A stretch of 64,000 nucleotides of DNA from Pantoea sp. (GTDB taxonomy: Bacteria > Pseudomonadota > Gammaproteobacteria > Enterobacterales > Enterobacteriaceae), in the NCBI RefSeq assembly GCF_028283705.1, contig NZ_JAPWKD010000022.1, forward strand, positions 1 through 64,000, given 5' to 3'. The notes beneath the pieces were generated by a model that was not told where the DNA came from, did no database searches, and saw only the letters and a list, made by a program, of their open reading frames with translations. Positions 11,070 through 27,161 of the stretch are shown here, piece after piece (within the stretch, counting starts at the first letter, position 1; every line of letters starts with the position of its first letter). A program made the translations under genes and the position numbers.

Positions 11070-12509
11070 TCAATCCGCCAGCATTTCGGCACTACAGGCC
11101 AGTATCGCATGTTCCACCGCGGCCCCCACCAGCGCGATCGCCTGCTCAGTCGCCTCATTGATTGGCAATGCATAATTCAGACGCAGGCAGTTGCGATACT
11201 TACCTGAGGCCGAAAACAATGAACCCACCGCCACCTGAATTTTTGACTCTCGAAGTTCAGCATTCAGGCGTACGGCATCAAAGGCTTCAGGTAGTTCGAT
11301 CCACATCAGGAAACTCCCCTGGGGGCGCGATACGCAAATGCCACAGGGAAAATAGTGGCGGACCCAGCAGCTCAACGTCTCGTAATTGCGTTGATACACC
11401 TGACGCATGCGGCGCAGGTGCGGCAAGTAATGCCCCTGGCGAATAAACTCTGCCACCACATGCTGCGTCACGGTGGCCGATGAACCGGTACTGATATATT
11501 TCATATGCAGTACGCGTTCACGGTAGCGCCCTGGCGCAACCCAGCCGACACGCAGGCCTGGTGACAATGTTTTGGAAAATGAACTACATAACAGCACGCG
11601 CCCATCCATATCCAGCGATTTAATGCTGATGGGACGGGGATATTCCCACGCCAGCTCACCATACACATCGTCTTCAATAATTGCGGCATCAAAGCGTTGT
11701 GCCAGCGTCAGCAGCGCACGTTTACGCGCTTCCGGCATGATAAAACCCAGTGGGTTATTACAATTGGGCACCACCACTACGGCTTTGATCGGCCACTGTT
11801 CAAACGCCAGTTCCAGCGCTTCGAGGCTGATGCCGGTCACCGAGTCGGTAGGGATCTCAATCACGCGGATGCCAAAACCACGCAATGTCTGCATGGTGCC
11901 GTGGAAAGTCGGTGATTCCACCGCAATGATGTCACCAGGCTGGCAAACGGCACGGATAGATACCGACAACGCTTCATGGCAGCCGGTGGTGATCACGATA
12001 TCGTCAGCGGTAAGCTGGCAGCCGCTATCGATCGTCAGACGGGCGACCTGCTCGCGCAGCGCTGCGATGCCCAACAGGGAGTCATAATTCAGCAGGTTAA
12101 TATCCTGCTTCTGCGCCATGCGAGCATGAATCTTCCATAACGGTTTAAGGGTGGGCTGTGTCAGATCCGGGATACCGCTGCCTAACTGAATGACGTCGCC
12201 CTCAATGCGGCTACTGAGCAGTTCCAGTACCGATTCCCACTGGGTGATTTCTACCGGCCGCTGGGCGGGGCGCGTGATTGCAGGAACAGGCGGCGTGGCT
12301 TTGCGGGTAGCAACGAAATAACCGGAACGCGGCTGCGGCACAATCAACTGCTTCTCCTCCAGCACATGGTAGGCCTGCTGAACGGTACTGATGCTGACGC
12401 CGTGTTCAATGCTTAGCGTACGCACCGACGGCAGTCGCTCACCGCTACGATACAGCCCCTGCTCAATGCGGTCAGAAAGCAGGCAAGCCAGATGCTGGTA
12501 ACGCGTCAT
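11070..12509 (-). CDS. yjiR: MocR-type GntR/aminotransferase regulator YjiR
   Basis: A 479-residue fusion of a GntR winged-helix domain (about 1-75, with GERLPSVRTLS) to a class I aminotransferase fold. The PLP-lysine lies in the SSFSK motif, with PNCNNPLGF and IEDDVYGEL before it. Such MocR proteins use PLP as ligand and usually regulate a divergent gene, not metabolism directly. The sequence resembles E. coli YjiR closely from the first residues (MTRYQHLA). The ATG chosen has GAGG 7 bases upstream; GTG four codons earlier is an alternative. It is divergent from yjiS. Confidence 0.9.
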   Translation of the reverse strand: MTRYQHLACLLSDRIEQGLYRSGERLPSVRTLSIEHGVSISTVQQAYHVLEEKQLIVPQPRSGYFVATRKATPPVPAITRPAQRPVEITQWESVLELLSSRIEGDVIQLGSGIPDLTQPTLKPLWKIHARMAQKQDINLLNYDSLLGIAALREQVARLTIDSGCQLTADDIVITTGCHEALSVSIRAVCQPGDIIAVESPTFHGTMQTLRGFGIRVIEIPTDSVTGISLEALELAFEQWPIKAVVVVPNCNNPLGFIMPEARKRALLTLAQRFDAAIIEDDVYGELAWEYPRPISIKSLDMDGRVLLCSSFSKTLSPGLRVGWVAPGRYRERVLHMKYISTGSSATVTQHVVAEFIRQGHYLPHLRRMRQVYQRNYETLSCWVRHYFPCGICVSRPQGSFLMWIELPEAFDAVRLNAELRESKIQVAVGSLFSASGKYRNCLRLNYALPINEATEQAIALVGAAVEHAILACSAEMLAD

Positions 12510-12545
12510 CGTATGCCTCACATGATTTTAATCTGGAAGAAACCA

Positions 12546-12628
12546 GTACAGATGAGGATAATTTTTACCATTCAGATCCATCACAATGCAATCTGTATGT
12601 TGAATAAATGTGTTTTTTGAATCTGTAT
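12546..12628. promoter_or_regulatory. Candidate YjiR operator: spaced direct and inverted repeats
   Basis: AATCTGTAT occurs at 12590-12598 and again at 12620-12628, exactly 30 bp apart (three helical turns), and a related inverted copy GTACAGAT lies at 12546-12553. All are in the 174-bp gap between divergent yjiR and yjiS. MocR-family regulators such as GabR and PdxR bind spaced direct repeats in divergent intergenic regions, so this fits a YjiR operator. Binding is an inference. Confidence 0.5.
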
Positions 12629-12683
12629 TGAAACGATCGAAAACCGGACAATGCTTCTCAGACATCATACCGAGGGCAGGATA

Positions 12684-12872
12684 ATGGAATTCGATCAAAA
12701 CCGTGCGGCAAGACCTTTCAATATAACGTTGCTGGATATGTTGCGTGCACTGCGGCAACTGGTGAAGTCCTGGCGTTTACGCCGGGAAACCCGACGCATA
12801 CTGTCGCACCTGAGCGATACGCAGCTGCGCGATATCGGCTTAACGCGCGGTGACATAGACCGCCGGAACTGA
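12684..12872 (+). CDS. yjiS: DUF1127 small protein YjiS
   Basis: A 62-residue basic protein with the C-terminal DUF1127 motif LRDIGLTRGDI. The N-terminus MEFDQNRAARPF resembles E. coli YjiS. The ATG at this position has GGCAGG upstream and matches the family; a longer frame starting 11 codons earlier lacks conservation. Some alphaproteobacterial DUF1127 proteins bind RNA; the function of YjiS is not known. It is divergent from the MocR regulator yjiR, as the two are neighbours in E. coli, and is probably its target. Confidence 0.85.
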   Translation: MEFDQNRAARPFNITLLDMLRALRQLVKSWRLRRETRRILSHLSDTQLRDIGLTRGDIDRRN

Positions 12873-12884
12873 GAATACAGACGA

Positions 12885-12911
12885 AAAAAAACCCTGCCGA
12901 GGCAGGGTTTT
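12885..12911. terminator. Bidirectional terminator between yjiS and rpoC
   Basis: Near-perfect palindrome aaaaaaccctgcc-ga-ggcagggtttttt with A-run on one side and T-run on the other. It can end the rplKAJL-rpoBC transcript on the minus strand, 20 bp past rpoC, and the yjiS transcript on the + strand. Confidence 0.92.
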
Positions 12912-12930
12912 TTATTAGCGAATCGAGTGA

Positions 12931-17154
<4,224 letters not shown>

Positions 17155-17235
17155 GGATTAGCTCCCGTCGGAGTGAGACTCTCAGGGATGTTCGACATCA
17201 GCCGAACATCCCATAACCAGTACAAATGCGAGTGC

Positions 17236-20200
17236 TTACTCGTCTTCCAGCTCGATGTTGATACCCAGCGAGCGAATCTCTTTCAACAGGACGTTGAAGG
17301 ATTCCGGCATGCCCGGTTCCATCTGATGGTTGCCATCGACGATGTTTTTATACATCTTCGTACGGCCATTCACGTCATCAGACTTAACGGTCAGCATTTC
17401 CTGCAGGGTATAAGCGGCACCGTATGCTTCCAGTGCCCACACTTCCATCTCACCGAAGCGCTGGCCACCGAACTGTGCTTTACCACCCAGCGGCTGCTGA
17501 GTCACCAGGCTGTAAGAACCGGTGGAACGGGCGTGCATCTTGTCGTCGACCAGGTGGTTCAGTTTCAGCATGTACATGTAGCCAACGGTAACCTGACGCT
17601 CGAACTGCTCGCCGGTACGGCCGTCAAACAGGGTAATCTGGCCGGAAGAAGGCAGACCGCCGAGCTGCAGCAGCTCTTTGATTTCGCTTTCTTTCGCGCC
17701 GTCAAACACTGGTGTTGCGATCGGCATACCTTTTTTCAGGTTCTCTGCCAGACGCAGCACTTCATCATCGCTGAAAGTGTTCAGGTCAACTTTCTGACGC
17801 ACGTCAGTGCCCAGATCGTAAGCACGCTGGATAAACTCACGCAGTTTGGCAACTTCTTCCTGCTTCTTCAGCATGGCATTGATTTTCTCACCAATACCTT
17901 TCGCTGCCATACCCAGGTGGGTTTCCAGGATCTGACCGATGTTCATACGTGACGGTACGCCCAGCGGGTTCAGAACGATATCGACCGGCGTGCCGTTCTC
18001 ATCGTAAGGCATATCTTCGATCGGGTTGATCTTGGAGATAACACCTTTGTTCCCGTGACGACCTGCCATCTTGTCACCAGGCTGGATTTGACGTTTAACC
18101 GCCAGATACACCTTAACGATTTTCAGCACGCCCGGTGCCAGGTCATCGCCCTGGGTGATCTTGCGACGCTTCGCTTCGAGTTTCTTCTCAAACTCGTGCT
18201 TCAGCTCGTCATACTGCTCAGCCAGCTGCTCCAGTGCGTTCTGTTTCTCTTCGTCGGTCAGGCCCAGTTCCAGCCAGCGCTCGCGCGGCAGCTTGTCCAG
18301 CTTCTCAGCCTCAACACCACCAGAGATCAGTACCGCCTGGATACGACCAAACAGGCCAGCTTCGAGGATCTGCAGTTCTTCAGACAGGTCTTTCTTCGCC
18401 TGCTTCAGCTGCATTTCTTCGATTTCCAGCGCGCGCTTGTCTTTTTCCACGCCATCGCGGGTGAAGACCTGCACGTCAATAACAGTACCGGAAACGCCGT
18501 TCGGCACGCGCAGTGACGAATCTTTCACATCAGAGGCTTTTTCACCGAAGATCGCACGCAGCAGTTTCTCTTCTGGCGTCAGCTGGGTTTCACCTTTCGG
18601 TGTAACTTTACCAACCAGAATGTCACCACCGGTCACTTCAGCACCGATGTAAACAATGCCGGATTCATCCAGTTTGGAGAGCGCAGCTTCACCCACGTTC
18701 GGGATGTCAGCAGTGATCTCTTCTGGCCCCAGTTTGGTGTCACGAGACACACAAGCCAGTTCCTGAATATGGATGGTAGTGAAACGGTCTTCCTGTACTA
18801 CACGCTCAGAAACAAGGATGGAGTCTTCGAAGTTGTAACCGTTCCACGGCATGAACGCTACGCGCATGTTCTGGCCCAGCGCCAGTTCACCGAGGTCGGT
18901 AGACGGGCCATCTGCCAGCACGTCGCCGCGCTCAATCGGTTCGCCCAGAGAAACACACGGCATCTGGTTGATACAGGTGTTCTGGTTCGAACGGGTATAT
19001 TTGGTCAGGTTGTAGATGTCGATGCCGGCTTCGCCCGGGTACATCTCATCTTCGTTAACCTTGATCACGATACGTGATGCATCAACGTACTGGATAGTAC
19101 CGCCACGTTTGGCTACGGCGGTTACACCGGAGTCAACAGCAACAGCACGTTCCATACCGGTACCAACCAGCGGCTTATCAGCACGCAGAGTCGGAACCGC
19201 CTGACGTTGCATGTTTGCACCCATCAATGCACGGTTGGCGTCATCGTGTTCCAGGAACGGGATCAGTGACGCACCAACAGAAACCACCTGCTGGGTCGAA
19301 ACGTCCATATAGTCAACCTGGTCGCGGCTGAACAGGCTCGATTCGCCTTTGCTACGGCAGGTAACCAGATCGTCAACGAATGAACCGTCGTCGTTCAGGT
19401 TGGTGTTCGCCTGAGCGATAACGAAGTTACCTTCTTCAATTGCAGAGAGGTAATGGATTTCGTCGCTCACTTTACCGTCAACAACGCGACGATAAGGCGT
19501 TTCCAGGAAGCCATACTCGTTGGTCTGTGCGTACACAGACAGCGAGTTGATCAGACCGATGTTCGGACCTTCCGGCGTTTCGATTGGACATACGCGACCG
19601 TAGTGAGTCGGGTGTACGTCACGTACTTCGAAGCCAGCACGTTCACGGGTCAGACCGCCTGGGCCGAGGGCAGAAATACGACGCTTATGCGTGATTTCAG
19701 ACAGCGGATTGTTCTGGTCCATAAACTGAGACAGCTGGCTGGAACCAAAGAACTCTTTCACTGCCGCAGAAATCGGCTTGGCGTTGATCATATCCTGAGG
19801 CATCAGAGTGTCGAGATCGCCCAGGGAAAGACGCTCTTTCACCGCACGCTCTACACGCACCAGGCCAACACGGAACTGGTTTTCTGCCATTTCGCCGACG
19901 GAACGGATACGACGGTTGCCGAGGTGGTCGATATCGTCCACTTCGCCTTTACCGTTACGGATATCGATGAGCTTCTTCATCACTTCAATGATGTCGGACT
20001 TTGCTCAGGATACCGGAACCTTCGATCTCGTCACGCAGCAGAGAACGGTTGAACTTCATGCGGCCAACCGCAGACAGATCGTAACGATCTTCAGAGAAGA
20101 ACAGGTTCTCGAACAGGTTTTCCGCAGCTTCACGCGTCGGCGGCTCGCCAGGACGCATCATGCGGTAGATCTCAACCAGCGCGCTCAGGCGATCGTTGGT

Positions 20201-21265
20201 TGGGTCAACACGCAGTGTTTCGGAAATATACGGACCATGATCCAGATCGTTGGTGAACAGGGTCTCAATGCGCTTATGACCGGACTGGCTCAGTTTCGCC
20301 AGCAGATCCAGAGACAGTTCCATGTTCGCTGCAACAATCAGCTCACCGGTGTTTTCGTCAATGTAGTCTTTTGCCACCACTTTACCGGCAATGTATTCAA
20401 CCGGTACTTCGATGTGCTGGATATTGTCTTTTTCCAGCTGGCGGATGTGGCGGGCAGTGATACGACGAGCTTTCTCAACGTAGACCGTACCGTTGGCTTC
20501 GATATCGAAGGAGGCGGTTTCACCACGCAGGCGCTCAGGCACCAGTTCCATCTGCAGTTTGTTGTCGCGGATTTCGAACACCACTTTCTCAAAGAACAGA
20601 TCAAGAATCTGCTCCGTGGTGTAATGCAGCGCGCGCAGAATGATACTGGCCGGCAGCTTACGGCGACGGTCAATACGGACGAACAGGTTGTCTTTCGGGT
20701 CAAACTCGAAGTCGAGCCATGAACCGCGGTAAGGGATGATACGTGCGTTATACAGCACTTTACCGGAAGAGTGCGTTTTACCCTTATCGCTGTCAAAGAA
20801 AACGCCAGGACTACGATGCAGCTGAGAAACGATAACACGCTCAGTACCGTTGATAACAAAAGTACCGTTTTCGGTCATGAGCGGAATTTCGCCCATGTAA
20901 ACTTCTTGTTCTTTAATGTCTTTGACTGTGCCTTCCGGCGCTTCGCGCTCGTAGATCACCAGACGCAGTTTGACGCGCAGCGGTGCAGAAAACGTCACGC
21001 CACGGATCTGACATTCTTTTACGTCAAAGACAGGTTCACCCAGACGGTAGCTAACATACTGCAACTCGGAGTTGCCGCTGTAGCTCGCGATCGGGAATAC
21101 GGAACGGAATGCTGCTTCCAGTCCGTACTGACCTTCTGGATCTTGCTCGATAAACTTCTGGAACGAGTCAAGCTGGATAGAAAGGAGATAAGGTATGTCC
21201 AGCACTTGCGGACGTTTACCAAAATCCTTACGAATACGTTTTTTCTCGGTATAGGAGTAAACCAT
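17236..21265 (-). CDS. rpoB: RNA polymerase subunit beta, frameshifted as written
   Basis: The coding region spans 4030 nt, one base more than the 4029 needed for the usual 1342 codons. Reading from the ATG at 21265 gives 422 normal residues up to GSGILSK, then V-R-H-H and a stop. One frame over, the protein continues normally from D424 ([11 protein letters not shown]) to the end ELEDE. The bases GTCC at 19996-19999 replace one codon (Asp423 in E. coli), so one extra base lies there. Both halves are otherwise highly conserved, including the rifampicin region and the catalytic core. Because rpoB is essential, a sequencing or assembly error is the likeliest cause; a real mutation is less likely. 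No known recoding signal is visible. A GTG at 19983 is merely the Val428 codon. Confidence 0.93.
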
Positions 21266-21521
21266 AGGGTTCCTCAGCTAGCTGACAAGTCGACCCACGC
21301 TGTCCGTCCTGAAGGACAGTTCATGCAACACTATTTTGTTTCTCATGCGATGCGAGGCATCACATGCAATACATCTTTCTATCACTCTTAAATCATTTCA
21401 TTGCTTCAGCATGGGCAGGGAACCCGCGCAGGAAAACAGTATATTAAGTCGTCGATAGAAAAAGATATTGAAGAGCACCAATGGACAAATAATGCGAAAC
21501 CCCATTGAGGCTCTGTAGCGC

Positions 21522-21552
21522 AAAAAGGCTGGTGACCAAAAAGTCACCAGCC
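21522..21552 (-). terminator. rplL-rpoB attenuator
   Basis: Stem ggctggtgac / gtcaccagcc, followed on the minus strand by TTTTTGCGC. It matches the E. coli rplL-rpoB attenuator almost base for base. In E. coli partial termination here lowers rpoBC expression relative to the ribosomal protein genes. The rest of the 327-bp rplL-rpoB gap (21266-21521) contains no gene; in E. coli the equivalent stretch carries an RNase III site, which I cannot pinpoint here. Confidence 0.93.
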
Positions 21553-21592
21553 ATCAGCCTGAAACTACTCAGACTGCAACCCGAAGGTTGTC

Positions 21593-21955
21593 TTACTTAA
21601 CTTCAACTTCAGCGCCAGCTTCTTTCAGCAGTGCTTCGAGAGCAGCAGCGTCATCTTTGCTGATGCCTTCTTTGATCACGCCAGTAGCTTCAACCAGATC
21701 TTTGGCTTCTTTCAGGCCCAGACCAGTTGCGGTACGTACAGCTTTGATTACTGCAACTTTGTTCGCACCAGCAGCTTTCAGGTGAACGTCGAATTCAGTT
21801 TTCTCTTCAACAGCTTCAGCCGGGCCAGCAGCAACAGCTACAGCAGCAGCAGCAGAAACGCCGAATTTTTCTTCCATAGCAGAAACCAGCTCAACTACTT
21901 CCATTACGGACATAGCTGCAACAGCTTCCAGAATTTGGTCTTTAGTGATAGACAT
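21593..21955 (-). CDS. rplL: 50S ribosomal protein L7/L12
   Basis: Forms the flexible ribosomal stalk that recruits translation GTPases; two dimers bind L10. The protein has 120 residues (E. coli 121). The order is the N-terminal dimerisation domain, an Ala/Val-rich hinge (about 35-52), then the globular C-terminal domain with the factor-binding KVAVIKAVR and [12 protein letters not shown] segments. It lies 63 bp after rplJ, before the attenuator. Confidence 0.97.
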   Translation of the reverse strand: MSITKDQILEAVAAMSVMEVVELVSAMEEKFGVSAAAAVAVAAGPAEAVEEKTEFDVHLKAAGANKVAVIKAVRTATGLGLKEAKDLVEATGVIKEGISKDDAAALEALLKEAGAEVEVK

Positions 21956-22018
21956 AACAATTGTTCCTAAGAATCAGTATAAGTTTATGCGTTAAAGTAC
22001 GAAGGAAAAGAGCTGGCC

Positions 22019-22516
22019 TTAAGCCGCTTCTTTTGCATCGCGAACAGCAGCCAGAGTGCGGACCAGTTTGCCAGCAGCGGCTTCTTTCATGGTCGACATC
22101 AGACGTGCCAGTGCTTCTTCGTAAGTCGGCAGAGTTGCCAGACGGTCAATATTGGCCGCCGTGATCAGCTCACCTTCAAAGGCTGCAGCTTTGACCTCGA
22201 ATTTTGCATTCGCTTTCGCGAACTCTTTGAACAGACGAGCAGCAGCGCCCGGGTGTTCCATAGAGTATGCAATCAGGGTCGGACCAACAAACGTGTCTTT
22301 CAGGCACTCGAAAGGAGTACCTTCAACGACGCGGCGCAGCAGGGTGTTACGAACAACACGCATGTAAACGCCAGCTTCACGACCTGCTTTACGCAGTTCG
22401 GTCATTTTATCAACGGTCACGCCGCGGGAATCCGCAACAACCGCTGACAGCGCGCCTTTGGCTACTTCGCTGACTTCAGCAACAATCGCTTGTTTGTCTT
22501 GAAGATTTAATGCCAT
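22019..22516 (-). CDS. rplJ: 50S ribosomal protein L10
   Basis: Anchors the L7/L12 stalk to 23S rRNA. The 165 residues match E. coli. The N-terminal RNA-binding domain ([20 protein letters not shown]) is followed by the C-terminal helix that holds L12 dimers. Free L10-L12 complex represses translation by binding the long leader upstream. It is preceded by an AGGAGC ribosome-binding site. Confidence 0.97.
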   Translation of the reverse strand: MALNLQDKQAIVAEVSEVAKGALSAVVADSRGVTVDKMTELRKAGREAGVYMRVVRNTLLRRVVEGTPFECLKDTFVGPTLIAYSMEHPGAAARLFKEFAKANAKFEVKAAAFEGELITAANIDRLATLPTYEEALARLMSTMKEAAAGKLVRTLAAVRDAKEAA

Positions 22517-22833
22517 TAGCTTTTGCTCCTGGATTTGACCAGGGAAGGATTTCCCTGGAACTCACTTCACCTATTTACCCGAAGGCAATAAGCGCTATTA
22601 CACGGTGAGCAGAATCCAGTGAAGAAAAAAATTCTTTTTGGTTCTGTCACCGTCTACGCAGGGGATTAAGCGTTTCATCCGAAGATGTTGCGCTCCTGCG
22701 GTCTTGGACGGAGGCCAGGATAAGGCCTGGCTCCAACCTTAGTGACTGAATTACAAAGGGGTTAACCTTTACTCTCCATTCACTATGAATCTGGGTTCTG
22801 AATTGAACGATCAACCAGAACAACGGGCGTAAG
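22517..22833 (-). promoter_or_regulatory. rplJL mRNA leader (L10-L12 autoregulation)
   Basis: The rplA-rplJ interval of 353 bp has no gene. It would be transcribed as a long structured leader containing several GC-rich complementary segments (for example ccaggccttatcctgg and tccagggaaatccttccctgg on the minus strand). In E. coli the corresponding leader binds the L10-(L7/L12)4 complex to repress rplJL translation. Assignment rests on position and on E. coli knowledge; I did not fold it fully. Confidence 0.75.
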
Positions 22834-22862
22834 ATTCTAGATGAATTTTTCGCCCGTTACAA
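22834..22862 (-). promoter_or_regulatory. Promoter of rplJL-rpoBC (PL10)
   Basis: On the minus strand: -35 TTGTAA (22857-22862), 17-bp spacer, -10 TAGAAT (22834-22839). The promoter is embraced by an 8-bp inverted repeat aacgggcg (22822-22829) / cgcccgtt (22851-22858). It corresponds to the secondary promoter of the E. coli rif region. Confidence 0.85.
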
Positions 22863-22869
22863 GCAGCAA

Positions 22870-24015
<1,146 letters not shown>

Positions 24016-24084
24016 TCAATTGGGTTATAGCGCCTGAAAAACAGGCTCCCCGTGATGACAATTCATACGCTGTCGCCAGCGCAT

Positions 24085-24124
24085 AAAAACAAAAGGCGCG
24101 AAATTGTAGATAAATTCCGCGCCT
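24085..24124 (-). terminator. secE-nusG terminator
   Basis: On the minus strand an inverted repeat aggcgcggaattt ... aatttcgcgcct is followed by TTTTGTTTTT, 27 bp after the nusG stop. The stem encloses the -10 hexamer of the next promoter, so termination and the rplK promoter share the same DNA. Confidence 0.8.
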
Positions 24125-24131
24125 GCTGCAA
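24103..24131 (-). promoter_or_regulatory. Promoter of rplKAJL (PL11)
   Basis: On the minus strand: -35 TTGCAG (24126-24131), 17-bp spacer, -10 TACAAT (24103-24108). Position and sequence agree with the main rif-region promoter of E. coli. It overlaps the nusG terminator hairpin. Confidence 0.85.
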
Positions 24132-24151
24132 CTATAAAAATGTATAAGGTG

Positions 24152-24697
24152 TTAGCCTTTTTCCACCTGGCTGAAGTCCAGCTCAACAGGTGTAGCACGA
24201 CCGAAGATGGAAACAGAGACTTTCAGGCGGCTTTTCTCGTAATCCACCTCTTCCACCACGCCGTTGAAGTCGGCAAATGGGCCGTCGTTGACGCGTACCA
24301 TCTCGCCTGGCTCGAACAGTGTTTTTGGACGCGGCTTATCACCCACCTGCTGCAGGCGGTTCATGATCGCATCCACTTCTTTATCGCTGATCGGTGCCGG
24401 ACGGTCTGATGTACCACCAATGAAGCCCATAACACGCGGTACGCTACGCACCAGATGCCAGCTGGCATCGTTCATAACCATCTGAACCAGTACGTAACCC
24501 GGGAAGAATTTACGCTCGCTTTTGCGACGCTGGCCACCACGGATTTCTACGACTTCTTCAGTCGGCACCATGACTTCGCCAAACAACTCTTCCATATTGT
24601 GCAATTTGATGTGCTCACGCAGCGACTGGGCTACGCGGCCTTCGAAACCGGAAAACGCCTGCACGACGTACCAGCGTTTTTTTGGAGCTTCAGACAT
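24152..24697 (-). CDS. nusG: Transcription elongation/termination factor NusG
   Basis: Binds RNA polymerase; couples it to ribosomes through S10 and to Rho. The protein has 181 residues as in E. coli, with the NGN domain ([13 protein letters not shown] onward) and the C-terminal KOW domain ([16 protein letters not shown], about 125-140). It starts 1 bp after the secE stop. A paralogue, RfaH, lies elsewhere in this window. Confidence 0.97.
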   Translation of the reverse strand: MSEAPKKRWYVVQAFSGFEGRVAQSLREHIKLHNMEELFGEVMVPTEEVVEIRGGQRRKSERKFFPGYVLVQMVMNDASWHLVRSVPRVMGFIGGTSDRPAPISDKEVDAIMNRLQQVGDKPRPKTLFEPGEMVRVNDGPFADFNGVVEEVDYEKSRLKVSVSIFGRATPVELDFSQVEKG

Positions 24698-24698
24698 C

Positions 24699-25082
24699 TC
24701 AGAACCTCAGGCCAGTGATAAACGATACAAGGCGGACAAGAATACCATCCAGTCCCCACAAAATCAGTGACATCACGGCAGTTACCGCGGCAACGATTAA
24801 CGTGGTGTGCAGCGTTTCCTGGCGAGTCGGCCAAATGACCTTACGCATCTCGGTTCTTGCTTCACGCGCAAACGCAACTGTCGCTTTGCCTTTCGTGGTC
24901 AGCAACGCTACGCCGCCTGCCACTGCAATCAGAACCACTACAGCCAGCGCACGCAACGGAAGTGTCACATCGCGGTAGTAGTAATTACCAACAATAGCGA
25001 CAACCAGTAATACGGCAACAGCCAGCCATTTTACTGTTTCCAGGCCGCGTCCGCTCCCTTGAGCTTCGGTATTCGCACTCAT
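24699..25082 (-). CDS. secE: Preprotein translocase subunit SecE
   Basis: Essential membrane subunit of SecYEG. The start [13 protein letters not shown] gives 127 residues, the E. coli length; an in-frame ATG five codons upstream would add MAGWF and is less likely. Three hydrophobic segments are visible (about 20-36, 43-61, 92-115), and the conserved essential region with [11 protein letters not shown] (here [11 protein letters not shown]) precedes the last helix. It is co-transcribed with nusG and lies 228 bp after tufB, beyond a terminator. Confidence 0.95.
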   Translation of the reverse strand: MSANTEAQGSGRGLETVKWLAVAVLLVVAIVGNYYYRDVTLPLRALAVVVLIAVAGGVALLTTKGKATVAFAREARTEMRKVIWPTRQETLHTTLIVAAVTAVMSLILWGLDGILVRLVSFITGLRF

Positions 25083-25254
25083 AAACCAACCTGCCACTAT
25101 AATTCAGAAACTGTTGTGCCCCGCATGGCGAGGCATCCAAACCGAATGAGCTTTTAGAGCGTAACTCGGTATCCTGCACCGCTTAACAGAGCCTGTCTCA
25201 GCAATGATTATGACCGAAAATCACTGATGAGCCAGGTTCTATACAACAGCGTGC

Positions 25255-25281
25255 AAAAAGGGCATCAAATGATGCCCTTTC
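25255..25281 (-). terminator. tufB terminator
   Basis: Stem aaagggcatc / gatgcccttt around AAAT. On the minus strand the hairpin is followed by TTTTTGCAC, 30 bp past the tufB stop. It separates the tRNA-tufB unit from secE-nusG. Confidence 0.9.
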
Positions 25282-25310
25282 CGTGTGCATTGCGTCAAAT
25301 ATTATCGAGA

Positions 25311-26522
<1,212 letters not shown>

Positions 26523-26602
26523 TCAAAGATATCGTCACATCAACCAGGCTATGCCTGACTGTTAGTTTTACAGAGAGAGAATCAGGAGAGAGATAAAGGA
26601 AG

Positions 26603-26678
26603 TGGTGCTGATACCCAGAGTCGAACTGGGGACCTCACCCTTACCAAGGGTGCGCTCTACCAACTGAGCCATATCAGC
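26603..26678 (-). tRNA. thrT: tRNA-Thr (GGT)
   Basis: A 76-nt cloverleaf with encoded CCA and anticodon GGT. The sequence is essentially that of E. coli thrT. It is the last of four tRNAs before tufB. Confidence 0.97.
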
Positions 26679-26683
26679 ACATC

Positions 26684-26758
<75 letters not shown>

Positions 26759-26950
26759 ATCCTGGAACTCGGCTACCTGTTCTTTCTGTAGCTTATGAAT
26801 AATAAAAGAAGACCTTCTATTATTCGAGTCAGTCAGTGTTTCCGACTAACACTTTGACTGCGCCAATGCTCAGTCTGAATTCGAAGGTGAGAGAGTTTAA
26901 CTCACCCATCAGACGGTGACTTCATCTGACGCTCAACCAAGAGGTTGAGA

Positions 26951-27035
<85 letters not shown>

Positions 27036-27042
27036 TACTTGA

Positions 27043-27118
<76 letters not shown>

Positions 27119-27132
27119 ATCAAGTGACGCGC

Positions 27133-27161
27133 ATTCTAGGAAGAGCCGATGCAGGATGCAA
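27133..27161 (-). promoter_or_regulatory. Promoter of the thrU-tyrU-glyT-thrT-tufB unit
   Basis: On the minus strand: -35 TTGCAT (27156-27161), 17-bp spacer, -10 TAGAAT (27133-27138), then a GC-rich discriminator GCGCGTC, as expected for a stringently controlled stable-RNA promoter. An A/T-rich UP-like tract (a run of T) sits directly upstream. Confidence 0.9.

Noticed and set aside
17236..19983. Independent short rpoB gene starting at GTG 19983
   Set aside because: The GTG is the normal Val428 codon in the middle of the beta subunit and has no convincing ribosome-binding site. The two parts are one frameshifted gene.
19990..20006. Programmed frameshift in rpoB
   Set aside because: No slippery heptamer, internal Shine-Dalgarno or downstream structure of a known recoding type is evident, and no rpoB with programmed frameshifting is known to me. 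Sequence error is simpler.
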